This document shows, in pieces, positions 11,326 through 24,442 of a stretch of 64,000 nucleotides of DNA. Position 1 is the first letter of the stretch. Each line of letters begins with the position of its first letter. The stretch covers positions 2,094,504 to 2,158,503 of the forward strand of contig CAJFCJ010000003.1 in assembly GCA_904063045.1 (NCBI GenBank), in the 5' to 3' direction. This DNA is from Dimorphilus gyrociliatus (taxonomy: Eukaryota; Annelida; Polychaeta; Dinophilidae). The notes below the pieces were generated by a model. That model had not been told where the DNA came from. It saw only the letters and a program-made list of their open reading frames with translations, and searched no databases. The translations under genes and the position numbers were made by a program.

Positions 11326-12910
11326 TTACTCTGCAGCTTCTGCATTAATCTTCTCTAAAATATCTTCTGCAGTATAGGTAGTTTTGTGCAAAGTATGAAC
11401 CTTAGTCTTTACTCTTTTAGTGTGGCTGATCGTAACACCCATGATAGATAACCCAGCGTTGGGGCAAATTCCTAATGATGACTTTTTTAGAGGAATATCG
11501 TCAGGTAATCCACAATTGCGCTCGGAAACTAATTTCCTAAGAAAAGCACAAATCCATCCCCCGTGTGATACCAACAAAACATTTCGTGTAGGAGGGTCAG
11601 TTTCTTTTTTGTTTAAGTCGAAAACTGAATTACAAAGCCCATCAAACCAATTAATTGCCCTTTCACCGACCTAAAATAAAGATAACAAGAATTAACGCTT
11701 TATTGATTTAAACAAAATAACCAACGTCTTCAAGAGACTCTCCACCTGGAGGAATAAAATGCTCAAAACTTCGTCTGCCAGCCATCTCTGCAAAAACTGA
11801 ACGATGCATCCCCTCCCAGTCTCCAAAATGCTTTATTAATACAATAATGGATAAATATTCTACCTTATTCCTCGTATATTAAAATATCACGTCCAGCTTA
11901 CCCTCTCTCGTAGAGCTGTATTTTTTTCAATTTGCAAGTCTTTTGATTCACTTTTACTTTTTTCCAAAATAAGCTGACAAGTCTGTGTTAGAAATGAGTT
12001 TGAACTTATCAAAAGAAAGTAATTCCTTGACTTGGAATAATTAAAAAAACCTCAAATGCTCTCGTCAAATCACTTGAATAAGCCTCGTGAAAAGCAGTTG
12101 TGTCAAGATAGGAACCAACACTTTCGGCCTGTTTCCTACCTACATCGGTGAGCTGCGTGTTTTTATGACCTTTTGAGGAGGAATCTAATTATTTTTACAA
12201 GATTTAATGCACTTATCTTGTAAACCTTGTAAGAATCCTTTTCTATTTTCCATCGTCTCTCCACTGCAAGGAAGTAGTCAGCATTTAAATTAAAGTTTTC
12301 TATGCAATCAAATTGGCCATAATTGTTTATTGATTTTTTTTTGAGTGTAAATCTAAATAATTCTTTTTATGGTTCTAAACTGCTGCTTGATAAATGGAAA
12401 AAGATTTAACAAGCATATAGTGGAAATTTATTATTATTTACTTGAGTGCATCACAAAAGTTTATTACACTGAATTGTGACAATTGGTTTGGAGACAATGA
12501 AAAATTCACGAATTTTTATGCTCTTTATATATCATTCATCAGAATATTCATAAAAATTAATTCAAGACATTTCGAAAAATCGGACAAGTTGTTTTAAAAA
12601 AATAATTTTGCAGATATTGATTTCATGCGAATTCTATGAATAGATCTAGAATTTACACCAATGTCTTTATTTACATTTATCAACCCCACTAATCATCTAG
12701 ATTGCGCTTAGAGGAAGATGGAAAGGTCGCTGCACGAAATAAATGAATCGCTCGAAGATTTCATCATTTACTTTTTTTTCACAAAATTCAACACAAATAG
12801 TTATTTTTTTTTACATATTAAGAATTTATTAAAATTTCATCCTTAAAAACTCCAAATAAAAATGGTGCTTACTGACGAACAATATACAGTTGAAATTTTA
12901 CTTCGGTCAT
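11326..12910 (-). CDS. TIGAR: TIGAR-like fructose-2,6-bisphosphatase (histidine phosphatase)
   Basis: Six exons: 12910-12873, 12263-12226, 12169-12051, 11982-11902, 11830-11726, 11670-11326, giving 241 residues (human TIGAR 270). Exon 1 ends FQLYIVRH and exon 2 begins GET, so an intron splits the catalytic RHG motif. Further family elements are QLTDVGRKQAESVG, SSDLTRAFE, LRERHFGDWEG (Glu is the likely acid residue), PPGGESLEDV and LLVSHGGW with the second catalytic His. Known role of the family: dephosphorylates fructose-2,6-bisphosphate and 2,3-bisphosphoglycerate and shifts flux to the pentose phosphate pathway. Intron 1 (12872-12264, about 610 bp) is far longer than the others and I see no exon in it. 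The gene lies head to head with tomosyn. Confidence 0.9.
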
Positions 12911-13197
12911 ATTTTCCCCTAGAATTAATTTTTAGAAAAGTTCAAAGACCTGTAATTAATAAGGTTCTAATATGGATTAGTCCCTTCTTTTTTGGACATG
13001 TTTTTTAAATATAAAAATATGTTTAAACTATATTGCAACAATTTTTTTGTGAAATAAAAGGAACCAGATTTTTTATACGAAAATTCTATTAAGCATCCGG
13101 GAAATTCGTGTATTTATTATGATTTTTATGCGCGATCGTTAGTTTGTAAAATGAAGGGAAGCGAGGACGGACATGGGCGAATCATATAAAAGAAAAG
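12911..13197. promoter_or_regulatory. Divergent TIGAR/tomosyn promoter interval
   Basis: 287 bp separate the two start codons. AT-rich with no clear palindromic factor site; the nearest full CRE is in tomosyn intron 1 (13769). Confidence 0.4.
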
Positions 13198-16100
13198 ATG
13201 GATAAAAGCAAAATTGGTAAAATCGGCAAAATACGCAACTATGTAAATACAGGAATCGAAAAGCTTCGGCAGAGCGTTACCACTTCCCAACCTAAGTATG
13301 AAGTGGATTTGGAAGAACTTACTCCCGAGCTTTTTCAAGTTCGAAAAGTATGTTATTTTGTATTTCATCTCTTACAGATAATTGTTGTTATTATAGAATG
13401 TAACGTTATCATATGTATCATTGGGCTCTGCAAATTCTTTCGTAGTATTTATAATATCGAAGAACATTTGATAATTTTCAAACGGGCAAACCATTGCAAG
13501 TATAGGTTGTCACCGTAAATAATTGACGATGCTCGTCGGTCGCTTGCAGGCCAAAAACAACTTGGATACGCTTTTTCAAACAATATAGCTTTAGTTGATT
13601 AACACTCGATTTCTATGACGTAATTGATTTATGGTTTGTTCCCAGCTCATCTCGTAAATAATGCAATATAATTTGGAAATATTTTGCAAAATAAAATATA
13701 AAATCTCTACAAAAGCATATACTCCAAGGGCGCGTCGCGCATTTTGTTTAAAAATCAATCAATGATGATGACGTCAGTTCCTGGTGCGGTAGTGTTTGTC
13801 ACGTCTTATTAATTGGAATGCTGTTCGGGTATAATGGTCTTGGATTCATTTTAAAAGAATTGTTTCTCTTTCTAAATGAAAGTATACTTCCTTTCAAAAG
13901 TTGCCATTTGAAATGTCAGTCTGATGGCAGAGGAAAAAAATAAGAGACATTTACGAAGTATTTCAAAAGCATTTTTCTTAATTAGTCACTTAGTGAAATA
14001 TGTTTATCATATTTTTTTTCTCTAGTCGTGTAATTAAAGCTTAGCTAGTTTAGCCTTCTCTTTGAAAGGCAAATAGCGCTAGTCAAGATGTTAAATTTCA
14101 AAGTTAGCCCTTAAAATTAGTCACTAATTCTTAGGGTTTTCTTCGTCTACGTTTTCTTTGAGTGACTAAAAAATTGATGACATTGTTTCGCCTATATTAC
14201 TATAATTTTTTTTTTAAATAAAGATAATCCATTATTTTCATTAATCATTACGTTCTCCTCGAATCATTTATTTATTTCTCTATTTTATTTTATAGACTCT
14301 ACGCCACGGTTTTCCTTACGAACCCACGGCCATTGCCTTCGATCCTGTACAGAATTTATTGGCAATCGGAACGAAGAATGGATCGTTGCGAATGTAAATG
14401 TATAGATTTTAAAAATAACGCAAATTATTATATTGATTTCCTAATCACCAGACTGGGGCGAGCCGAGGTCGATTGTCATGTCAACCACGATGGTTCAGTC
14501 GAAGTACAGCATATAGTCTTCCTCATTAACGAAGGTTCTCTAGTCACCTCCTGCTACGACGAAAAAGAAAAACGTGCCGAATTGCATTTATGGAGTTTAA
14601 AGAAGAAAATACCGTCCATTGTCTACTCACTACAATTCCAAAGAGATCACATAAGCTGTCTTCACATACGCTTCAACACAAATTGGTTGTACGTTGGAAC
14701 GACGAACGGCAATGTTCATTTTGTTGAAGTTGAAAAGTTTTCTTTAAGTTCCTATGTTATACATTGGAATAAAGCGGTAGGCACTCGGTGTAATTCTCAT
14801 CCAGGAATGGTCGTACAAATGGCTGATAATCCTATCGAAGAAAATCAGGTAAATAATAAATAATCATGACAATAAATTACTGTCATTTGAGATATTTTAT
14901 ACCTCATTTTGAGGAAAGTAGCAACAGACGTAAGAGAAGCAACTACTATTTTAACAAAAAAGACTTTATATTATTAGTCACTTGCACAATCAAATTTTAG
15001 AATTGTGAAACACGATCTCCTATAGGTGTTTAATATAGCTGAATTCCTCTTGCTTAGTGATTAATTAAACAGCAGATTTTTAACCTCAAAATTAACTTCC
15101 TGTTACTCAATTATTTATAAATTTTTATTTGTTCCCTTGGGCAGTGACAGATAAAACAATACTCATCAATATCGCTTTGACGACTATTGAATCTGTAATG
15201 GGAATGTAAAACAAAATCAAAATCTCATTACTATTATTATTTATACATTTTCTGTTTTCTAATTAAATTTTTTCTATTTCTGTTACGGTCGTTAGTGAGA
15301 TATTGGGTTTTTTTTAAAAATATATCAGGGCACATTTCCTCTGATGGTATTCCCGAATCAGGTAAACCGTGAACTAAGCTCATTAAGAGTTATTGGGAAA
15401 GGGATAATGACGAAATTGAGCGGCAGCGGTCGTAATAAATCTACCGCAACAGCAGCAAAAATCGATAATGCAATTTTTTTCTTGTTTCATAGCTTCTACT
15501 CGCTTTCGAACAAGGCCACCTAGTCCTATGGAATTTACAGCAGAAAGAAGCTGACGAACGTTTCAACTGCAACGAAGGAATTACTTCAGTTTCTTGGCAC
15601 TATGATGGTAAATCATTCGTGTGTGCCCACTCGACTGGATCTTATTCAGTTTGGAAGTTAAATAAAACTGATGGACCTTTCAGTCGGCATAAGAGTTCCG
15701 ACTCCCGTTGTACCCCAATTCATCGAATACTGCAAACTTTCTGCAAAGCCTCTAACGAACCTTATCTTATATTCAGCGGAGGTGTTCCGATTGATAGAGA
15801 TAGTTCTATGAGAGCTGGAACGGTTACAATCAAGCATGCAAAAAATACTATGAAATTCGAACTAGAAAGTGATGTTGTTGATTTGCTTGTGCTAGATTCC
15901 ACTCCATGGCGTAATGAAGTTTCTGATCCTAAAGCCCTGGCAGTTCTTCTAAACCATGATCTTATTCTTCTAGATTTGGAATCTTCAGAACATGCAAGGT
16001 TTGAATCTCCTTATCCTATGGATTTGGATGAATCGGAAGTAACTTGTTTACAGTATTTAGCTGATTGCACCCCTGATCTTATACCGGCTTTATACAGTGC

Positions 16101-19100
16101 TGGTTCTCGCTCTGGTAATACGAATTCTGGCAAACCTTGGCCGCTACTTGGGGGCGGTTGTGTTAATTCTAATTCGTCACTGGAGGAATTAGTCATAACA
16201 GGTCACGCAGACGGATCATTAAGATTTTGGTCTGCGTCTGCAGGAAGTCTACAGATTCTGTTCAAGTTGAAAACAGTTCGGGTCTTTGAAAGAGCCCCAA
16301 GTACGGCATCTGAATTAGATCCTCTGGCTATTAAGGTTATTCATCTAGATCCCGAATCGAAAATGTTGGTTGTTGGTGGGAAGACTCATGCAACTTTATT
16401 TTCCTTTTCAAAATCGGAAGCAGTTGTGGAAATTGGTTGTGTGGAGGTCGCTATAGTGTACGATGTTAATGATGACCTTGATTCACCAGAAAGTGAGCAT
16501 CCGCCAAATCTTTCGGCGCAAAATAGTCAAAGTTCGGCTGCTTCGGACGGGCCAAGTAGGTCTGACGTGACTACACTGAGGGTTCGATCCAAACCCCGAA
16601 ACTGGCCAGCAGGTTTCCAGCCAGATATAGCTTGCGTCCTATCGGCTGTCGACGGAGAGCCTCCAGGAGCGGTTACATGTGTGGCTTTGAGCGCTGTTTA
16701 TAATCTTATGGGGATTGGTACAGAATACGGATTAGCTTTAATTGATATTACACACCGAACCTGCCTATTGTCAATTGGTACGCCGGATTTGTATGGTTCA
16801 TTGGACCCTTACACCAGAACTCCTAATCCAAAGAGTCCCAAATTAAAATCGGCTGGTCCGTCGTCTTCCTCCCGTTTTCAATTTCAGGATAACCCCAATT
16901 CGTCTTCGAATGCGACTAATGATGATTGCAGAAGTCCTACAAGTGATCAGGTGAGTGTTTTTGTCATGTTTTTAAAGAACCTAGTTAGTCAGTCGGGGAA
17001 TTTAAAAAGTAAAAGTCATGTCGTAATGAGAAAATTGACATTTAAACTGGCAGACGTCAACACCTTATCTACAACATATGGCAACACTCGAATTGCCATC
17101 GTTTGTAAGTGATTTTATACATGTTTGAGTCTTTTACGATAACCTTAATCACTTATACCTCTTCTAAAACAATACTGGATCGTTTTTTAAGATCAGCATG
17201 TTTACATATTCGTTTTTTCAATTTATGTTTTTTTTACGAGTAATCGAATTCTGTAGCGCTGCGTTGTAAAACTTACTGCCTATTGAAATAACTCGATAAT
17301 TAACATACAATAATGCGTTACATTTAAAAGTATCTTTCTTCTTTTTTTTCAATGTCGAGGTGAGATATCTCTTTAATTATTTGGAGTATAAAGGCTTTTT
17401 AAAGAAAAAAGAAAGAACTTTAAAGTAATGAGCTTTAATTATGAAAGAATACTAAAACTAAAACAGTCTAAATAAGTAGTAAGTTTCTACAAATTCCGGT
17501 GCACTTTACCCGTTTTGAGATAACTAAAACTTGAAACTGAGCACGCCACTCTCCTACCACAAAAGATGTTGATGAGTCGAAATCATATAATGTTTTTTTC
17601 TTGCTCATGGAATTTGCAAGATGACTATGTATGAAATTTTTATACACGCCCTGTTTCATAAATAAATCGACATTTATAAGAAACAGGTATACAATTTTAG
17701 AGATTGGATTATTTGCAACAAAAACGACTACAGTTTTTCAAGACAGACAACAGAGTAGATAGGCAAAGAATTAATAAATGGATTTCTAGATACTGTATAT
17801 AATATAATCTATATTCTCTAGCCTAAATTATATAGCTATTTATTTATTTATTTAATTAGTTGGCTGTGGTATAAACAATCGTGTTTATATGGGTATTAAT
17901 AGAAGGGTTATACAAGCCTATTTATGATTATTTACTATATAAATCTATAAATACTACATGAATAAAAATGAAACGAAACCACACAAAACGAACAGCAAAA
18001 GACACATCCAGGAGTCTGTTGTGATGAGAAACCGAAAGCTCCTCCTCGCCTAAAGAAGAAGAAGGCATCTGAGGAGAAAAAGCGACCACCTAATCTTCGT
18101 CTAGATCCCCCGAATCCTTTAGAGGGTATAAAAAGCTCAAATTCGACACCAAGTTTGTCGAGACAAAATTCAGAAGTAGAAGTTGTTCAGAAGCAACCCT
18201 ATACAGCCAATGCAAACCTTTTGGAGCCTAACTTCTTTTTTCCGACATCGTCAAAAAGCGAGGATGAATTGGATAGTAAACCTCGGCAATCTTTTTTATC
18301 TAGTATAACAAAACTCGTAAGGGGAGGTTCTTTAAAAGGGAGTTATAAGTCGGAAAAAGAGGAAACAACATGCGATAAATTTGAAAAGTTCGAAGTGACT
18401 GATTTGAGAGAGGATGAAGATAGTTTGAAACGATCTGGTTCGTAGGTCGGCTTTCTTCTCCAGACAAAACAGCACAGCTTCAATATTTCGCTTTTTCTTA
18501 CTTTCCTAATTTTATCGTTTCATTTAATTTAGTTCGTAATTGTATTTTATGATAGCGCACGCGTTATATGTACTTTTTTCCGCAATTTGTATTTCAAGCA
18601 ATGTTTTTCTGGGTTATTTTTCTCCGAATAGTCCATTAGATAATATAAATTTATTCCAATCGTTCTATTTTTCGGAAGAAAACAATATTTTGAAAACAAT
18701 ACACCCAGTCAAACGTAGCTTGATTAAAAAGCTTTAACGAAAACTCATAATTAACTTTCTTTAATCTATCCGCTGCTTTTGTAAAAAAAAAGGGTACGTT
18801 CTTCGTAAATTTTATCTTGTTTCCTTTTTGCTTAATCGCTTAGAACAACGGCGGCGCGGTTCATATCGGTGTCGGTGGACGATTAGGTGGGAAGAAGATT
18901 TTAGGAGAATTGAAGAGATCCAAAACCAATACGGCGCCGTCTAGTGGAAGTTCGAGTCCGTCAACGACCCCAACTTCAAGGCGTCTTGTTAAAGCATTTT
19001 CGACTACATCTAGCTTGGATGCTATCGATTATTTTCAAACGCCTGGTGCGAAATTTGTTGTTCGAGCTTGTTAATATCCAGCAAAAAATATTTTTACGCA

Positions 19101-22100
19101 CATTTGCAGTCGTGATAATTATAATGTTCAACTGGCACCGCTGTAACCGCGTCGTCCGTTTTTTATAGTATATTTCTGCATGATATTTAGTGCATGCAAT
19201 CTTTTTGTACACACTATGCACTCCCGTTAATTGGAATATTGAACGAGAAGTCAATAACCAGATATTAGATTAGCGCCCCCTGCAAAAAACTGGTTGTTTT
19301 CAACAGCAATGAATCATTTTCTGATGATATTATATTCAATATATTCAAAGTTGGATGATATTTTTTCATTTAAATATCACACTAAATGATTTGCTAGAAT
19401 ATTATAAAAAATTGGGAAACTTTCGTTTCGGATTAAACTTATTTCGTTAGATATAAAAATTTATTCTTTGCAGTAAACACTATTTAATTGAGTTTAAAGA
19501 TATTATAAGAGCCATTATCTAACATAAAACAGTTGTAATTTGATTAAAAGTTTTATTAATCCAATTAACGAGAGTGAAGGTATGAAATTCATTTTATATT
19601 TTTCGATTTCTCATTTTACCGAAACGAACTCCTAATCGAAATGTCCTTTTACCATCTCACTCCGAAAGCTTGGTTTTTGCTTAACCTTCGTCACTCTTTC
19701 CCATCACAATACTATCCTTTAATAATTTCGCTAAAACAGCATTTACTTTTTTAATTATATTTTATTTTATATTGTTTTTGCTTTGAGTTTTGATTTCTAA
19801 TAAAAACATTGTAGGAGGATCGACAGAAGGAGCTATGTTCTCGAGATCTCGGTCGTCTTCCATGTCGTCGACGGATCAAATTGTAACTGCCGAGTCTATT
19901 ACTTGCTTGTCATTGGTTGATTCATACACTAGAAAAACTGATACGAATAGATCAGCTAGTGTTTGGATAGGAACTTCATTGGGTTCGGTTCTGGTCCTTA
20001 CCCTATCACCACCGACAGGTGGGGGAGCTGGGGATGAAGATGTGAGTTTAGACCTAGTTGTACTCTCTCCAAATGAATATTATATTACTTCATTATACTA
20101 AATGAATTATATATCTAAATTAATATTAAAAAAAAAACAGATTACCCTAATGCCATCACCATCCGGCACGATTTTCCGGTTGAAAGGAGCCTTAATCTGC
20201 ATTTCATTTTACGACGTGTTAACAGTACCAGTTTGTAGCAATGACAATTCAGTGGAAAATTCCCAAACGACGCCTCCAGGACCTACTTCAACTACTTCCA
20301 GACAACGAATACAAAGTAAGTGCTTTAGCGGACGTGCGCTAAAGCGAGTTTTGTTTTCTTTTCACCTCACTTTTTTTATATGAATTTGCTGACTGAACCG
20401 TAAAGCCGTTGTTCGGTTTTTTATTACGCACATATTTTATTCCATCCATATATAATGTATTTATACTGTATAAATATATATTACATATAAATTATACTGT
20501 ATATAGACCAAACTATCTGCAGTATACATATATATAAACATATATGTATATATATATATATGTAATATACGTACTTATCTTTCTATCCACTACAGTATAT
20601 ATATAGATATATATGTGTATTAGTATATATATATTAATACATATATATATCTATATATATTGATACATTTATCTATTTATTTTTATATTTATATCTCTCT
20701 ATATATATTTCTACATTCTTACTTACGTGTAATCGTGTGTGCAGTTTATACGTCTTCATTTCCTTTATATTTTCTAGCTTCCGGAATGTGATAGCGGTTA
20801 GAGATGCTGGAGGATGTAAGCTGTTACAGTTTCATCCTTTCACAGCGAACTGACAGCATTATACCGCTACATTTTTTTTATATTTACATATATCTCAAAC
20901 GTTTGCTATCCCTGCTCTCACTTTCTCTGAGGATTGGATACCCAGCTATTTATTTTTCTGCTAGAATTAGAGCACTTTTATTATAGAGATTTTATAATTT
21001 TTTCTCAATTTTTTCAAATTTTTCTTAAGTTGTTGTGCTTGCTACTTCGAGTATCAATTTTTCCATACTACCTGTTGTTACAATGTTATATTTCATATAT
21101 TCAGAATGCCCTTTTTTCTAAATTTTTATACCTTTTTCTTGATCATTCCGTTCGGTTTATTTTACAAACTGAATGGAACGAATTATTTTTAGTTGATTTT
21201 AAAAGATTTTTGAGAATAATAATAATAGGTTTTAGAATGTATGATTAGGGAATTAAAATGAAAAAAAAGTAGTTTTTGATAGCTATTAGGAAATCGAAAG
21301 CTAAGCAGATTAGTATGAGCTGTATTTTAGAGCGTTTTAACCGTATTCTCTAGACTTTCACAACGAACCATTCCCAGTTAAATTCATAGAAAGTAGTTGT
21401 TCTTATTAATAGCCTTTAAAAAGAAATGTTAAATGGACTAACTATTGGAAAAAATATTGATTCCCAGTGTTATGGTTACAATCGTTGTGAAAGTAGAGAA
21501 TAAGCACGTCACTGGCAAAAAATTTAAACTGTAAATTGAATGCAGACCGAAAGCTTTTCTCATGTTACTGTTGCTGCGCGTCAGCCAGAGGTATTTGAAT
21601 CACACAAAAAACCAGACGTTTTAAATTTGTCTCTCTTCGCGCAAACGGGCAAGTTCTCTGATATTACCGTTTCAGCTTGGTGTTTGCCTAAACTAGCAGA
21701 GAATTCTTAGCCGGGTTTCTCTATTCAAAAATTGCTATTTTTGCACCAGAGAAATAGTCAATGAGAATAAAATATAAAGTATAAAAAAAATGATAAAGAA
21801 TAAACAGAGAAAGCGGGACAAGGACGGAAAAAAATATTCCTTTTTCCGTTACAGATGAAGGTAGTGCCAGTTCAAAGTGGCAAAAGGCATTTCAGAATAT
21901 TCGCTCGCAAAATTTACAGGACTTACCAAAAAAAGGTAGATAAGCGTAGAATTGTAGGTTTTTCAAGTATATCTAGGTACTTCTCATAGATAATATATAT
22001 CATATTTTCATTCTTAGAGTCTAAGAGAGAAATCTTCGACCGAAAATATTGAAAATATATTATCTATGTTATACATTTCCAATCTAAACAAAATATGTGA

Positions 22101-22947
22101 CACAGGGCAACAGTCGGTGTCATCATCGCGCGCCAAAATCTCGCCGACAACTTCACAAGAGCAATCGAATGATAAACAACTCGTCATTTTGTGTTCGGAA
22201 AAGCAAGCTCGTGTTGTTTCGCTGCCATCTCATCAGGTGGTTCACAAGGCCAAGTTGACAGATTCGTATGTTGTCGTTAGAGCTAATGTTATTCAAATTA
22301 AAGAGACTTTATGTCTTGTGGCATACGTTTCTAATGGACGAATAATGATTTTGAGTATTCCATCTTTAAGGCCACTTGTGGACTTTGATTACATAACACC
22401 TCAGCTACCTGAGCAATTTGCATCTACATTTTGTTTCTCAACTGGAGGTCATGCTGCTCATATGTGCTCACCAAGCGAGCTGCAAAAAGTAACTTTATGC
22501 AGTCAGTCGGAACAGTTCACAGAATCTTTATGTGATTTGTACGTAAATAAGGAGGCTCCGGTTGAGCGAAAACCAACGTTATGGTCTAGTTTGATTCGTA
22601 AGCCTGTCAAAGTTGATAGGCAAGAACTATGTATGATAATTTTTCATGTTTACTTTACAAAACTATTATTGCCTCTTTATTTTTTTATAGTTGGAAACTG
22701 CAGTAAGTCTACAAGTAGATCGGTAGCACATCTTGTTAAAGGTAATAAACTAAGTGCCGAAAAAGGGAGAGCCGACCAAGCAACGTCTGAAATTCAAAAA
22801 GCAAAGATGGCAGCATTGGAAAGAGGTGAAAAACTGGGTAAATTGGAAGAGAACACGGCTCAGATGATGGATGCCGCACGTAATTACGCCGAAAATGCTC
22901 ATAACTTAGCTAAACAGATGGAAAAACGAAAATGGTATCAATTGTAA
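13198..22947 (+). CDS. STXBP5: Tomosyn (syntaxin-binding protein 5 family)
   Basis: Exons: 13198-13347, 14296-14393, 14452-14848, 15493-16950, about 17996-18394, 18844-19045, 19815-20041, 20141-20315, 21855-21935, 22106-22630, 22691-22947; about 1320 residues. The end of the exon near 18394 is uncertain (a GTAAGG donor at 18317 is also in phase). The protein has the two-propeller lethal-giant-larvae/tomosyn fold: LRHGFPYEPTAIAFDP, WLYVGTTNGNVHFV, DLIPALYSAGSR, ITGHADGSLRFW, then a Ser/Lys-rich linker (SRSRSSSMSSTD) and LCSEKQARVVSLPS. It ends in an R-SNARE motif with the central Arg in ALERGEKLG and the terminal KWYQL. Known role: binds syntaxin/SNAP-25 through the SNARE motif and inhibits vesicle priming. 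Long introns flank the linker exons, where vertebrate tomosyns are alternatively spliced. Confidence 0.94.
13769..13776. promoter_or_regulatory. Full CRE (TGACGTCA) in tomosyn intron 1
   Basis: Located in GATGATGACGTCAGTTCC within the 948-bp first intron. The intron is long for this genome and may hold regulatory sequence. Confidence 0.35.
16951..17995. other. Long tomosyn intron
   Basis: About 1 kb between the second-propeller exon and the first linker exon. No conserved exon recognised; an alternative linker exon could be hidden here. It contains runs of T and TTTA. Confidence 0.4.
20430..20715. repeat. AT-rich simple repeat tract (TATA/ATAC/ATCT)
   Basis: Dense (TA)n interspersed with TATAC and ATATCT units inside the 1.5-kb tomosyn intron 20316-21854. 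Simple repeat, not coding. Confidence 0.8.
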
Positions 22948-24442
22948 ACGCTTTCTCCTGCAGAAGCTCGGAAAAAAGGAATAAATAAAGGGAAAAACTA
23001 AATATTTCGCCATATTTTCTTTTCGACTCATTACAATTCTCTCTTTCTGCAGAGGTTGATTCGAACAATATTTTCCTTTCAAATCAGTATTAATTATTTA
23101 TATATATACATATATATATAAATCGAATCGACCTCGTTCAGCACCTAGTTAGCGCAGACCAAAAACGTGTAAAAAATGTTGTAGTTGTATCTGTGATACA
23201 CTTTTTCTCGACTTTCTACATTCTGAAACTGCTACCATAGTTTATATAGTCGAGTTAAAAAGCGTACGATGTAAAGAATATTCATTTTTTTTACTGTTCG
23301 TGCGGTCTGTACAGTCGGTGAGCACCTTAAGAACATTCGTTTTCCCCGATGTTGTACAGTATGCGTGTTTTTGACAATGATTCATATGAGAAAATATCAT
23401 GCATGTTAAGCAATAGAACTTGAATGCAATATAAAAAAGGGAAATTTTTACTGCTTCTCATTTCCATTACATTTTCAGAACCAAAAAACTGCACCTTTAT
23501 CGCAGTTCTATCCTATCGTAATAACCTTTATTGAACAAATAAATCTTTTCTGTGTTCGTTTACTATTTACTCCTGTTTGCTTATATTTTAGGAATCAATT
23601 CCCAAATCATAGAGTTCGGAATTTATGCAATTTACAATTATCGAAGCTTGTTTGTCTATTCGAAATGTTTGTGACGAGTCGAGCAATTTTCCGTAACAAG
23701 AATGGGAAAGTACTTATTTCCAAAAATATGGCATATCATGGTTTATTTCATATTGTAATTGGTTATTTATATTGCACTAAAAGGAACATTGCAGCAGCAC
23801 TCCTATACTGTATTCCATAATTTCGACACATGTTAGTCCATTATTATTCTACAAACAAACAAAAATATCATTTGTATAAACAATTAATAAAAGTCTCTTA
23901 TTTGGATCAAAATGTGTATCTTTATGCGAATTTGGTTATAAATACAAATAAACACGTTGGAAATTTGAAACATTCTGATATCGTTTAAAGCTTATTCTTT
24001 TTTATCATTACGTATAAGTAACACTTAAAAATAGTTTTTACAAATTCTCGATTGTATTTAAATAATAGAAGCCCGCGTAATTAGATTTAGACCAATCGCC
24101 ATGTTCTCGCCGTGTCCCTAAATATCTCGTGAGATGTAGTAGCCGACGCCATTTTTTAACGGAGGCGATCCTACAACAAAGTTGCTTCATCAATCTAGTT
24201 ATTGTAAACTCTAGCTGAATTTTGCATTACTAAAAAGGATACCAATAAGGTAAAATGATTATTTTAGAAAAAAAGGAGCTCTAAAAATGCTTCACGTAAT
24301 AGAAAATACTTTCTTTATTAATTTGTCATCCCTGAGTATGGTAGCGCCCAAACCAGGCGATTTAATCCTTGTAGTATGGGGGTGTCTACAATTTTAACGG
24401 CAAATAAACTAGTCGAAATGGTTTCTTTCAGGTCACCTAAAA
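22948..24442. other. Intergenic region with likely 5' UTR exon of PRDM10
   Basis: About 1.5 kb between tomosyn and PRDM10, same strand. A splice acceptor (TTTCTTTCAG) at about 24431 lies 11 bp upstream of the PRDM10 start, so a non-coding first exon should lie upstream. The candidate donor is the GTAAAA at about 24250. A short (TA)n run is at about 23100-23120. Confidence 0.45.

Noticed and set aside
17041..17112. Extension of the large tomosyn exon beyond 16950
   Set aside because: The frame stays open by chance for 54 codons, but CAG|GTGAGT at 16951 is a strong donor and family similarity ends there.
20430..20715. TA-rich tract as possible transposon remnant or origin
   Set aside because: It lacks terminal repeats, target duplications and coding capacity; a simple repeat inside an intron explains it.
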